A stretch of 64,000 bases of DNA. It comes from an uncultured Aquimarina sp. GTDB lineage: Bacteria; Bacteroidota; Bacteroidia; Flavobacteriales; Flavobacteriaceae. This document shows positions 41,552 through 50,820 of the stretch, one piece after another. The position numbers were made by a program, and so were the translations under genes. Location: the NCBI GenBank assembly GCA_947498705.1, contig CANMLW010000009.1:124001-188000 (forward strand), read 5' to 3'. The notes under the pieces are model-generated. The model saw nothing but the letters and a program-made list of their open reading frames with translations. It made no database searches and had not been told where the DNA came from. The first letter of the stretch is position 1; every line of letters begins with the position of its first letter.

Positions 41552-42754
41552 ATGGAACTAAAAATTAAAGAAATTACAGAAACGTTTTCATTTAACATTG
41601 AACCAAAAATCAAAGAAATTACAGAAACGTTTAACACCAAGCTGTTTAATAAAGATTTTACCAAAGAAGACGTTAGAGATGGACTTTTCGAAGGACAATT
41701 AGGGATTTTATACTATTTGTTTAATCTCTATAAAATAGAGCAAACTGATATTGTCGCAGATAAAATATCAGAAATTTTAAATGATGTTTTCTCCAGAGTA
41801 TCAGAAGGGAATTACCTAATATCTGTTTCAACTGCATTTTCTTATGGGTTAAGTGGATTTGGATATATCACCAGCGAATTGGTGAAAAATGGTATTCTTG
41901 AAGAAGATGTTTTGTCCTTTTTTGATGATATAAATGATTATATCTATGAAGCTGCTCTAAAAGACTTTGAAAAAGGAAACTTTGATTTTATGGAAGGTTT
42001 TCCTGGGGCATTACATTACTTACAAAGTATTGATCATACACATTGCGCTTCTTTAATAGATAAAATGCATGATGCGTTAGGACAGACTAAATACCCTTTC
42101 TATAATCACATTACAGAATTGTACAATAAAGGGATCAATTTTGGCATAGCTCATGGGATATTAGGGATACTAACAGTCATGTTAGAGATCTTTGAAAAAG
42201 ATAAAACTAATCCCAAAGTAAAAGATATTATTACCCATTGTCTTACTGTGATTTTTGAATCTAAGAAAGAAGCAAAAGCGTATGGTATAACAACATACTA
42301 TCCTTATAACCTTTTTTATGATGGTGATGAGCTGGTATCGCACCCAACAAATAGATTAGCTTGGTGCAGCGGAGATCTTGCGGTTGCTTTAGTGCTATAC
42401 AAAGCTGGAATTTTGTTGAATAGAGAAGACTGTATTTCTCTATCAAATATGTTAGGAAAAACGAGTATAGAAAGAAAAACAATAGAAGAAACAGGGATAC
42501 ATATGTCTATGTTTTGCCATGGTACTTCTGGAGCTGCCTGTATGTATAAAAAATTATATGAATTAAGTAACAACGATATATATCGACAGGCATATCAATA
42601 CTGGCTTACAGAGACCGTAAGCTATTTGGAAAAAGAAGTGAATGATAGTAATGACAACTACTATAATATGCTCTTAGGGTATCCAGGAGCAATATTGACA
42701 ATTAATAACCATAGTGATGCCATTATGGGGTGGGATAAAATATTTTTAATATAA
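41552..42754 (+). CDS. lanC: Lanthionine synthetase C-like cyclase
   Basis: The 400-residue protein starts 1 bp after the stop of the zinc-less LanC-like gene. Zinc ligands are intact: Cys272 in RLAWCSGDLAVALVLYKAG and Cys322-His323 in MSMFCHGTSGAACMY. The catalytic-site HG motif is in NFGIAHGILGILTV. It should catalyse Michael addition of Cys thiols to dehydrated Ser/Thr. The N-terminus contains KIKEITETF twice, 15 residues apart, from a 45-bp duplication. It probably forms a pair with the upstream protein. Confidence 0.93.
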   Translation: MELKIKEITETFSFNIEPKIKEITETFNTKLFNKDFTKEDVRDGLFEGQLGILYYLFNLYKIEQTDIVADKISEILNDVFSRVSEGNYLISVSTAFSYGLSGFGYITSELVKNGILEEDVLSFFDDINDYIYEAALKDFEKGNFDFMEGFPGALHYLQSIDHTHCASLIDKMHDALGQTKYPFYNHITELYNKGINFGIAHGILGILTVMLEIFEKDKTNPKVKDIITHCLTVIFESKKEAKAYGITTYYPYNLFYDGDELVSHPTNRLAWCSGDLAVALVLYKAGILLNREDCISLSNMLGKTSIERKTIEETGIHMSMFCHGTSGAACMYKKLYELSNNDIYRQAYQYWLTETVSYLEKEVNDSNDNYYNMLLGYPGAILTINNHSDAIMGWDKIFLI

Positions 42755-42851
42755 GACAGATCATGAAACAAGCCAAAACAAAATTTTGATACATATCGAA
42801 AATGATTATTTGGCGAGTTCTGTCTGACATCCAAAACAATAGTATAAACAG
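42755..42851 (+). other. Spacer with inverted repeat between lanC and the monooxygenase
   Basis: The 97-bp spacer has AGACAGA (42754-42760) and TCTGTCT (42819-42825) as distant inverted copies. It may fold in mRNA. No promoter or terminator signature is clear. Confidence 0.4.
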
Positions 42852-43808
42852 ATGAAAATAGGTATATTAGAACAAGGCAAGCGCTCTAGAAATGAGAATA
42901 GCCTAACAACTATAGAAGATATTATAGAATATGCATTAAAAGCAGATGAATTGGGCTTTTCTCGCTTTTGGTTAACAGAGCATCATTATTCCTTTGTGTC
43001 GCATTCATATTCTAATCCAGACATATTGATTTCAATAATTGCGGGAATGACAGAAAATATAAGTGTTGGTTCTGCAGGAGTGCTTGTGAACTTATATCCC
43101 CCACTTTCGGTAATTAGCAATTATAAATTAATGAACAATCTGTTCCATGACAGAATTGATCTGGGGCTTGCAAATTCTTTAACCGATATACCTTATGTCA
43201 ATAAGATGTGCAACCAAGAGACAAAGGATGTACATTTTAGTGAAATTTTTAAAAAAAATGTGACAGAAATGTCCGCACTTATTCATAACGAAGAAAAGTA
43301 TTTTCGTGATGAAGGCGTTGTGATTCCTCCTTTTAAAGGAGTAAAACCCAACTTATGGTATCTGGCGACATCTTATAAAAGCTCAGAGTTTGTTATCAAA
43401 AACAAGCTTAATCTTTGCCGAAGTATTTTTCATAATCGAGGCCAAAAGCTTCATAATGTAAATTATGATAAAGATCAACTCATAAAATTTAAACACGATT
43501 TTAAAGAAAGAAATGGATTTAATCCTAAGATATCTTTGTCACTTGCCTTTTATATGTCAGAGTCACTTTCGCAGTCCAGAAATGTTGTCGATAATATGAG
43601 TGTAACAGAAGCGGGTATTAATCAATCTCCTTATGTCGTTATTCCTACCACACCAACACATTTTTATGATTTACTATACGATTATAAAGATAAGTTCGGA
43701 ATAGAAGAGTTTATTCTATATGATTTGGGTAGAGATAATCAAAAAAAGATAGAAAACCTGCAAATCACCTCAGAAATGTTTAACCTTAAAAGTGTGGTGA
43801 TGTCATGA
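42852..43808 (+). CDS. Luciferase-like (LLM-class) flavin-dependent monooxygenase
   Basis: The 318-residue TIM-barrel protein has LLM signatures: IEYALKADELGFSRFWLTEH, then HYSFVSHSYSNPDILISIIA, VGSAGVLVNLYPPLSVISNY and DRIDLGLANS. The cofactor is a reduced flavin (FMNH2 or F420). Its stop overlaps the LanB start by 4 bp (ATGA), which ties it to the pathway. In actagardine biosynthesis the luciferase-like GarO makes a thioether sulfoxide; a similar S-oxidation is a reasonable but unproven guess here. A change on Ser, Cys or His of the core is equally possible. Confidence 0.88.
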   Translation: MKIGILEQGKRSRNENSLTTIEDIIEYALKADELGFSRFWLTEHHYSFVSHSYSNPDILISIIAGMTENISVGSAGVLVNLYPPLSVISNYKLMNNLFHDRIDLGLANSLTDIPYVNKMCNQETKDVHFSEIFKKNVTEMSALIHNEEKYFRDEGVVIPPFKGVKPNLWYLATSYKSSEFVIKNKLNLCRSIFHNRGQKLHNVNYDKDQLIKFKHDFKERNGFNPKISLSLAFYMSESLSQSRNVVDNMSVTEAGINQSPYVVIPTTPTHFYDLLYDYKDKFGIEEFILYDLGRDNQKKIENLQITSEMFNLKSVVMS

Positions 43809-46800
43809 AAAATATTAAACATATCAATGAGGCTATATTGCGTGAGCCGTCTTATGACTATAGTAAATATGTAGAGATTCCCAACTCTGATAAAGAAGTG
43901 GCTATTTTTGTAAAATCCTTGTTCGAAGATAATTTTTTTAAACAAGCATTATTTTTGGCTTCTCCACAATTATATCAACAGTGGAAAAAATCTATTTTAG
44001 AAGATAACTGGTCCGATGATAAAAAAAGTAGTATTAATAGAAGTATTATCAAATACTATATTAGAATTTCTACGAGATGTACTCCTTTTGGATTGTTCTC
44101 AAACTATACAAATATACCTCCAAAAGAAAGAATACAAGAGATTGATCAACAAGAAGGTGTTCAAAAATATGCTAGTATTGATTTACTGTTTTTATATGCT
44201 GTTGTAAATGCCTTAAACAAAAACCATGTACTTAGAAGTGTTCTAAAGTATACCCCTAATAATTCGATGTATAAAATAGGAGAGAATTATCGATATGTTG
44301 AGGTGTCTTATAAGCATACCAAACGTTTTCATGGATTAACCTCATTAGAATCTGATGAGATTATAGAATTAATATTTTCAGAAATCCAGAATAAACCTAT
44401 AACAATTAAAGAACTAGGTACCCTATTATTTGATGCCATTGAAGGAGTTACCTATGAAGATGTGGTATCCTATATACATTCGTTGATAGATGCTCAAATA
44501 ATAACCAGTGATTTAGATATCGGGCTTAATGAAAGTTCACCCATTGTACAACTTGTATCTTTTCTAGAAAGACATCTGTCGACTATTAATGAAGATAATT
44601 ACCTGCAAAAAGTATATAACACCCTAAAGGCACTAAATGAAAAGATTGATATTATCAATAAGGGTAAAACAACTTTGTCAATAGACTTTTATAAGGATAT
44701 ATTTAAAATTGCGGATGCATTAGAGATCTCTTATGAAAAGCAATTTTTGATTAATATTAATCTAAGGAAAAATCATGTTAATGAAACACAAAAATCATTA
44801 ACACCTCATGATTACAAGTTATTGCATAAAGCAATAGAAACGTTATCCTTGTTTAGTGCTCCGGTTGCCAGTGAAGATTCTAAATTAAGTAATTTTAAGA
44901 AGGCATTTTACGAAAAATATGAAGAAGCAGAGGTACCCTTAACAACTGCCTTAGACAATGAGTTAGGAGTAGATTATAAAGGTAATGATGAACATTTTAA
45001 TGCTTTTTCTACATTGATAGATGATATTATTTGGGAAGGAGGAAATGTCAATCAGGAAGAAATAAAGTTTAATCGTAAACAGCATACATTCTGGAATACT
45101 CTTTTTCATAAATCATATATCGAAGGAAAGAAAGCAATAGATCTGTCAAAAGAAGATCTGAGTGCTTTCGAACCTTTGGTAGATGAACTCCCTACTACAT
45201 TTAGTGCCATGGTAAGTAAAGTGAATAATAAACTCTTAATGCATTCTGTAGGAGATAATGCATTAAATATGATAGGTAGGTTTACCAATTTAGATGAGCG
45301 GTTGACTCCAATGGTTACTAACATAATAGAAAAAGAGAAAAAATTTAATCCAAATAGTATTCAGGCAGAATTCATACACCTCCCAAATGATAGAGATGCC
45401 AATATTTTGGCTAGGAAAATTAATCGAGATATAGAAATTCCGTTTTTATCAAAACAATCTAATGAAACAAATAGTATACTCCTTAGTGATTTATACATTA
45501 GCCTCTATAACAATCGTTTTATTTTAAGAAGTAAGACTCACAATAAGATAGTGAATGTGTACAACTCTAATGCACATAACTATAAGTATGATTCGTTACC
45601 AGTTTATGAGTTTTTATGCGATTTACAGTTCGATTCGAAAATAAGAGGGTTAGGACTTAATATTGGAGGAGTTAATGTGAATTGTTTTAAGTTTTTTCCT
45701 CGAGTTACTTATGGAGAAGAAGTTATTTTATCACCTGCAACCTGGAAACTTAATCTTACAGATCTAGAGGGAGTAGAAAACAAAAAAACAGGCAAGTTCT
45801 CTTTTGTAAAGTTTGAAGAGTTTAAAAAGAAGTATGATATACCAAGATATGTGTATCTAGCAGAAGGAGATAATCAGTTACTCATCGATACTAAAAACGA
45901 ATTTTTAACGCAATACATTTTTGAAGTTTTAAAGAAAAATGAAAGAATTGTACTGATAGAAGTTTTTGATGATTTAAGCAAACCAAAGAATCTATATGCC
46001 AATGAATATATAGTGCCTTTTGTAAATGAAAAAGAAAGAGAACACCTTGTTTTTGATAAAAAAGTAGAAAAAGATAAAGTTCAAAGAAAATTTATCCCTG
46101 GGGATGAATGGCTGTATTATAAAATTTATTGCGGTATTAAGTCTGCAGATATCATTTTAAGTGACATTATTGCTCCATTAATAGAAGAATTAAAAAAAGA
46201 ACAATTAATAGAAAAATGGTTTTTTATTAGGTTTAATGACCCTGATTTTCATTTAAGGATTCGATTTAAATACAACAAAAATATAGCAGGAAGTATCGAT
46301 AAAATAGCGACATGTTTTAAGCATTATATGAAAAGCTATGTAGATAATCATTTTATAAACAAAATAGAATTATCAACTTATATAAGGGAGCTAGAAAGAT
46401 ACGGAGGTGATTTAATCGATGAAGCCGAAACTATTTTTCATTATGACAGTGATATGGTAATGTATCTGGTAAGTAAGCTTCGAGAAAATCGGCAAGAAAA
46501 AGAGCGATGGGTACTTTCTTTAAAAGCTATTGATGGGTATCTCAGAATGTTTAAGCTATCGAGTAAAGAAAAACTAACAATTGCTCAAGGACTTTATAGC
46601 TCTTTTCAGAAAGAGTTTAGTGCTTCAAAAAACATGAGGAAGCAGATCGATAAAAAGTTTCGATTGTATAAAGATGATATAATCGAAAGCATGAAGGCAG
46701 AAGAAAATGAATATGCATACATCATAAATGCAAGGAATAGAAACATAAGTGATCATATAGAAAAATTGCTAAATGTAGAAAAGAGACAGTTAGTATATTT

Positions 46801-46942
46801 CCTGAATAGTTTTATTCATATGACTATTAATAGAATTGCTATTTCTAATCCCAGAATGCATGAACTAGTACTTTATGGGCTGCTAGAAAAATTCTATAGG
46901 GTAGAAGTTTATCAAAAAAATAAGCCAGAAATTATTTATTAG
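43805..46942 (+). CDS. lanB: Full-length LanB-type lantibiotic dehydratase
   Basis: The 1045-residue protein has both parts of LanB in one chain. The N-terminal glutamylation domain opens with REPSYDYSKY and contains KYYIRISTRCTPFGLFSNYT. The C-terminal SpaB_C/thiopeptide-type elimination domain starts near residue 755 (GDEWLYYKIYCG, then WFFIRFNDPDFHLRIRFKYN). Family members activate Ser/Thr with glutamate from Glu-tRNA and then eliminate it. In this cluster it should act on the six cores. Length is typical of full LanB proteins. Confidence 0.93.
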   Translation: MKNIKHINEAILREPSYDYSKYVEIPNSDKEVAIFVKSLFEDNFFKQALFLASPQLYQQWKKSILEDNWSDDKKSSINRSIIKYYIRISTRCTPFGLFSNYTNIPPKERIQEIDQQEGVQKYASIDLLFLYAVVNALNKNHVLRSVLKYTPNNSMYKIGENYRYVEVSYKHTKRFHGLTSLESDEIIELIFSEIQNKPITIKELGTLLFDAIEGVTYEDVVSYIHSLIDAQIITSDLDIGLNESSPIVQLVSFLERHLSTINEDNYLQKVYNTLKALNEKIDIINKGKTTLSIDFYKDIFKIADALEISYEKQFLININLRKNHVNETQKSLTPHDYKLLHKAIETLSLFSAPVASEDSKLSNFKKAFYEKYEEAEVPLTTALDNELGVDYKGNDEHFNAFSTLIDDIIWEGGNVNQEEIKFNRKQHTFWNTLFHKSYIEGKKAIDLSKEDLSAFEPLVDELPTTFSAMVSKVNNKLLMHSVGDNALNMIGRFTNLDERLTPMVTNIIEKEKKFNPNSIQAEFIHLPNDRDANILARKINRDIEIPFLSKQSNETNSILLSDLYISLYNNRFILRSKTHNKIVNVYNSNAHNYKYDSLPVYEFLCDLQFDSKIRGLGLNIGGVNVNCFKFFPRVTYGEEVILSPATWKLNLTDLEGVENKKTGKFSFVKFEEFKKKYDIPRYVYLAEGDNQLLIDTKNEFLTQYIFEVLKKNERIVLIEVFDDLSKPKNLYANEYIVPFVNEKEREHLVFDKKVEKDKVQRKFIPGDEWLYYKIYCGIKSADIILSDIIAPLIEELKKEQLIEKWFFIRFNDPDFHLRIRFKYNKNIAGSIDKIATCFKHYMKSYVDNHFINKIELSTYIRELERYGGDLIDEAETIFHYDSDMVMYLVSKLRENRQEKERWVLSLKAIDGYLRMFKLSSKEKLTIAQGLYSSFQKEFSASKNMRKQIDKKFRLYKDDIIESMKAEENEYAYIINARNRNISDHIEKLLNVEKRQLVYFLNSFIHMTINRIAISNPRMHELVLYGLLEKFYRVEVYQKNKPEIIY

Positions 46943-46955
46943 AAAAAGCTAAACC

Positions 46956-49160
46956 ATGAAATTTATACCACAAAAAGACCAAATGGACTGCGGACCTGCA
47001 TGTTTGGTTATGGTCGCTAGTATTTACGGAAAAAAATACCCATTAGATTACATTAGAGATTTATCATATATCACCAGAGAAGGGGTTTCGTTATTAGGAA
47101 TAAAAGAGGCAGCTACCAGAATTGGTTTTGACGCGTTTGCAGCAAAACTAACCTCACAGGATTTGATAGAAAAAAGATATAAGTCGCTCATAATACACTG
47201 GAATCAGAATCATTTCGTGGTGCTATGTGGCGTGAAGAAAAATCTTTTCAAAGGGGAGTATATGTTTAAAATAGCCGATCCAACCCATGGCGTTATATCA
47301 TTAACCCAAGAAGAGTTCGAAAAAGGATGGTTGCCAGATGAACAAGAAGGAATAGTGTTGTTCTTAGAGCCAACAGAAGAATTTTATAAGTTAGCGCCTC
47401 AGAAGCAAAATAAAACCTCTATAAAATACCTTTTAAACTATCTTACTGCTTATAAAAAACAACTGGTGCAAATGTTTGCATTGTTGTTGGTAGGAAGTGG
47501 TATCACATTGATCTTTCCTTTTCTTACACAACATCTTATAGATAAGGGGGTTAATGCCAAAGATTTAAATATTATAGGATTAGTATTGGTAGCGCAATTG
47601 GTATTGTTTTTGGGGTCGATTACAATAGAGATTGTAAGAAACTGGTTGGTTTTGTATGTGGGAACCAAAATGAGTATCAGTATCATATCAGATTTTTTAA
47701 AGAAAATTTTACAGCTTCCTATTAAGTTTTTTGATACCAAAATGATGGGAGATTTTCAACAGAGAATTCAGGATAATGAACGCATAGAAAAATTCTTAAC
47801 CTCAGAAAGTTTGATCACTTTTTTCTCTATGATCACATTTTTAGTATTCTTTGGGGTGTTATTATACTATGATTATAAAATCTTATTGGTGTATATAACC
47901 TTAACCGCGGTAGCAATTCTGTGGTCATTGTTTTGGTTAAAGAAGCGAAAATACTTGGATTACTTTCGTTTTCAACAGCGTAGCGATAACCAGGATTCTA
48001 TATATGAAATACTAAATGGAGTAACCGAAATGAAACTAAATCAGTTCGAAAGTTTCAAAAGAAAAAAATGGGAAGAAATTCAGAAAAAACTTTTCAAGGT
48101 TAATATTCGTATTTTAAAATTAGATCAATTACAGCTTTCGGGGTTTCAGTTTTTAAATCAGGTTAAAAACATTATAGTTACGTTTATGGCAGCCAATTAT
48201 GTGGTGCACGGGCAGATGACTATCGGTGAGCTCTTAAGTGTGTCCTATATTATTGGAGAAATGAATTCTCCTATCTATCAATTGGTTAATTTTTTTAGAT
48301 CATTACAGGATGCAAAGCTAAGTATAGAAAGGTTAAATGAAGTACAAAACCATCCTAAAGAAGAGGTGACAGATTTACTAAAGATATCAGATATAGATAA
48401 TATTCTTATAAATAATGCAAAAAAAGACATTGTTTTATGGAATGTAGATTTTCAATACGAAGGGCCTAAATCTCCTTTTGTATTACAAGATATTAATTTT
48501 TCAATATTAAATGGAAAAACTACCGCAATTGTAGGAGCAAGTGGGAGTGGGAAAACTACCTTAATGAAGTTGTTATTAAAGTTTTATGAACCCATTCGGG
48601 GCGATATACAAATTCATAACACCAATTTATCTGATGTTTCTGCCAATAGCTGGAGAGGAAATTGTGGGGTGGTAATGCAGGATGGGTATATTTTTTCTGA
48701 AACTTTAGAAAGAAATATAGCTATGGGAGATGAAGAAATCGATAGTGAAAAACTAGCGCATGCAATTAGAGTTGCCAATATAGGCGACTTTGTGGAATCC
48801 TTACCTCTTAAGTTAAAAACTAAGATTGGTGCAGCCGGTAATGGAATTTCTGGAGGTCAAAAACAAAGAATTTTGATAGCACGAGCTGTTTACAAGAACC
48901 CTAGTTATATTTTCTTTGATGAAGCGACCAGTGCTCTTGATGCCGAAAATGAGAAAATTATACATGACAACCTTCAATCCTTTTTTAAGGGAAAAACCGT
49001 TTTGATTATTGCGCATAGATTAAGTACGGTGAAAAACGCAGATCAAATAATAGTGTTGCGAAACGGGAGAATAGTAGAACAAGGAAATCACCAACAATTG
49101 GTAGAAAACCAATCTGATTACTTTAGTCTGGTAAAAAACCAATTAGAGTTAGGAGTGTGA
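46956..49160 (+). CDS. lanT: C39 peptidase-containing ABC exporter
   Basis: The 734-residue protein has three parts. Residues 1-140 are a C39 bacteriocin-processing peptidase with catalytic Cys12 (QMDCGPAC), His86 (NQNHFVVL) and Asp108 (IADPTHG). Residues about 165-445 form the six-helix ABC membrane domain. The ATPase follows, with Walker A at 527-535 (GASGSGKTT), signature ISGGQKQR and Walker B ending FFDEATSALD (D655, E656). It should cut after the GG of the leaders and export the core. No HlyD-like adaptor or outer-membrane factor is next to it. Confidence 0.95.
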   Translation: MKFIPQKDQMDCGPACLVMVASIYGKKYPLDYIRDLSYITREGVSLLGIKEAATRIGFDAFAAKLTSQDLIEKRYKSLIIHWNQNHFVVLCGVKKNLFKGEYMFKIADPTHGVISLTQEEFEKGWLPDEQEGIVLFLEPTEEFYKLAPQKQNKTSIKYLLNYLTAYKKQLVQMFALLLVGSGITLIFPFLTQHLIDKGVNAKDLNIIGLVLVAQLVLFLGSITIEIVRNWLVLYVGTKMSISIISDFLKKILQLPIKFFDTKMMGDFQQRIQDNERIEKFLTSESLITFFSMITFLVFFGVLLYYDYKILLVYITLTAVAILWSLFWLKKRKYLDYFRFQQRSDNQDSIYEILNGVTEMKLNQFESFKRKKWEEIQKKLFKVNIRILKLDQLQLSGFQFLNQVKNIIVTFMAANYVVHGQMTIGELLSVSYIIGEMNSPIYQLVNFFRSLQDAKLSIERLNEVQNHPKEEVTDLLKISDIDNILINNAKKDIVLWNVDFQYEGPKSPFVLQDINFSILNGKTTAIVGASGSGKTTLMKLLLKFYEPIRGDIQIHNTNLSDVSANSWRGNCGVVMQDGYIFSETLERNIAMGDEEIDSEKLAHAIRVANIGDFVESLPLKLKTKIGAAGNGISGGQKQRILIARAVYKNPSYIFFDEATSALDAENEKIIHDNLQSFFKGKTVLIIAHRLSTVKNADQIIVLRNGRIVEQGNHQQLVENQSDYFSLVKNQLELGV

Positions 49161-49193
49161 TAAAAATCTAAACCTATTAACTCGATAAGAAGA

Positions 49194-50501
49194 TTATTTC
49201 TTTCTAAAATAAACAGATACGGGTACCCCGTTAAAATCAAACTCTTTACGCAATTGGTTTTCTATAAAGCGTTTATAAGGATCTCTTATATATTGAGGTA
49301 AATTACAAAAGAATGCAAACTGTGGTTGTGGTGTTGGCAATTGTGTAATGTACTTGATTTTCACATATTTTCCTTTATAGGCAGGAGGTGGATTACGTTC
49401 TATGATTGGTAAAAGCGTATCATTTAACTCACTTGTTTTAATTTTTTTAGACCTGTTTTTATACACATCGACAGCTGTCTCAATAGCTTTAAAAATTCGT
49501 TGTTTTGTCAATGCCGAAATAAATACAATAGGTACATCGGTAAACGGTTCTATTTGTTTACGAATATATTTCTCAAAATCTTTTAGGGTATTACTTTCTT
49601 TATTTTCGACAAGATCCCATTTGTTGACTAGGATAACGATCCCTTTACGATTTCGTTCTGCTAACCAAAAAATGTTTTGTACTTGTCCATCAAAACCTCT
49701 GGTTGCATCTAATAAAAGCAAGCAGACGTCACTGTGTTCTATGGCTCGAACAGATCTCATTACAGAATAAAACTCTAAATCTTCTTTTACCTTCGATTTA
49801 CGTCGAATACCCGCAGTATCTACAAGGTTAAAATCAAACCCAAAACGATTGTATTTGGTATCTATGGCATCTCTGGTAGTTCCTGCAATATCGGTTACAA
49901 TATATCTTTCTTCACCTATTAGCGCGTTGATAAAAGATGATTTTCCTGCATTCGGTCTACCTACCACAGCAAATCTTGGTAGATCATCACGATCGTCTTC
50001 TACCTTTTCTGGTAACGTTTTTACTAGTTCATCCAAAAGCTCACCTGTTCCACTTCCGTTAATACTAGCTATAGTATAGTAGTCTCCTAATCCTAGATTA
50101 TAAAACTCGACCGCATTTGCAACTCTCATTGCATTATCAACTTTGTTAACTACCAAAAAAACAGGTTTTTCGACACTACGTAGTAGTTTAGCAACGTCTT
50201 CATCCATACCAGTGATTCCTGCTTCGACATCTACCATAAAGATAATGGCATCGGCCTCATCAATGGCAAGTTCTACTTGTTTGTCAATTTCAGCTTCAAA
50301 TATATCGTCACTACCTAGAACGTATCCACCGGTATCAATTAGAGAAAATTCCACACCGTTCCAGTCACTTTTTCCATAATGACGGTCACGAGTAACACCA
50401 CTTACAGCATCTACGATAGCCTCTCTTCTTTGAATTAATCGATTAAAGAAAGTTGATTTTCCTACATTAGGTCGCCCTACAATTGCCACTATACCACTCA
50501 T
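49194..50501 (-). CDS. der: Ribosome biogenesis GTPase Der
   Basis: The 435-residue protein has two GTPase domains in tandem, with G1 motifs GRPNVGKST (residues 8-16) and GRPNAGKSS (near 182), DTGG and DTAG switch II motifs and NKVD/NKWD base-recognition motifs. The C-terminal KH-like domain closes with PVSVYFRKK. Der acts in 50S subunit assembly. It converges with lanT at a 33-bp gap, which marks the end of the lanthipeptide cluster. Confidence 0.97.
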   Translation of the reverse strand: MSGIVAIVGRPNVGKSTFFNRLIQRREAIVDAVSGVTRDRHYGKSDWNGVEFSLIDTGGYVLGSDDIFEAEIDKQVELAIDEADAIIFMVDVEAGITGMDEDVAKLLRSVEKPVFLVVNKVDNAMRVANAVEFYNLGLGDYYTIASINGSGTGELLDELVKTLPEKVEDDRDDLPRFAVVGRPNAGKSSFINALIGEERYIVTDIAGTTRDAIDTKYNRFGFDFNLVDTAGIRRKSKVKEDLEFYSVMRSVRAIEHSDVCLLLLDATRGFDGQVQNIFWLAERNRKGIVILVNKWDLVENKESNTLKDFEKYIRKQIEPFTDVPIVFISALTKQRIFKAIETAVDVYKNRSKKIKTSELNDTLLPIIERNPPPAYKGKYVKIKYITQLPTPQPQFAFFCNLPQYIRDPYKRFIENQLRKEFDFNGVPVSVYFRKK

Positions 50502-50820
50502 TGAGATCTATTCTAAAATTTTGTGCAAAATTAGCCTTTTTATTTTAGAACTTAAGGAGTTTCTGGTTTATAATATTGGATCCTAAAAATATAGGAAACA
50601 AATTCTTAAATATTCGTTTTAAAAAATGGTAAAATAGAAAAGAAGGCAGCTTTTTTAGAAGGTGAAAAAATGTAAAAAATAAAAAGCCCAAAGACCATTT
50701 GGTAGGTCTATGAGCTTTTCATAATTGATAGTCAGTCAGTGAAATAATTACTTACTTCAAAGATACCAAGTATTATAGATAAGTTGGTTACTGTAAAACA
50801 ACAAACTTTTTATGGAGGAG
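50502..50820. other. Non-coding gap downstream of the choice-of-anchor I gene
   Basis: The gap contains the minus-strand terminator at 50668-50719 and AT-rich sequence before der. No ORF is credible. Confidence 0.5.
50668..50719 (-). terminator. Terminator after the choice-of-anchor I gene
   Basis: AAAAGC (50682-50687) pairs with GCTTTT (50714-50719), and inside it AGACC pairs with GGTCT across a small mismatch. On the minus strand it ends in TTTTTATTTTTT. It belongs to the transcript ending at 50821. Confidence 0.65.

Larger units (their letters stand above)
38968..49160 (+). other. Class I-type lanthipeptide biosynthetic gene cluster
   Basis: The order is five intact precursors and one broken one, a terminator, LanC-like without zinc ligands, LanC, luciferase-like monooxygenase, LanB and C39 ABC exporter, all on the plus strand. 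LanC1 and LanC2 are 1 bp apart, and the monooxygenase overlaps LanB by 4 bp, so they form one operon. No regulator, immunity protein or separate leader protease is in the window. Each family assignment rests on motifs listed in the individual entries. Confidence 0.9.
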
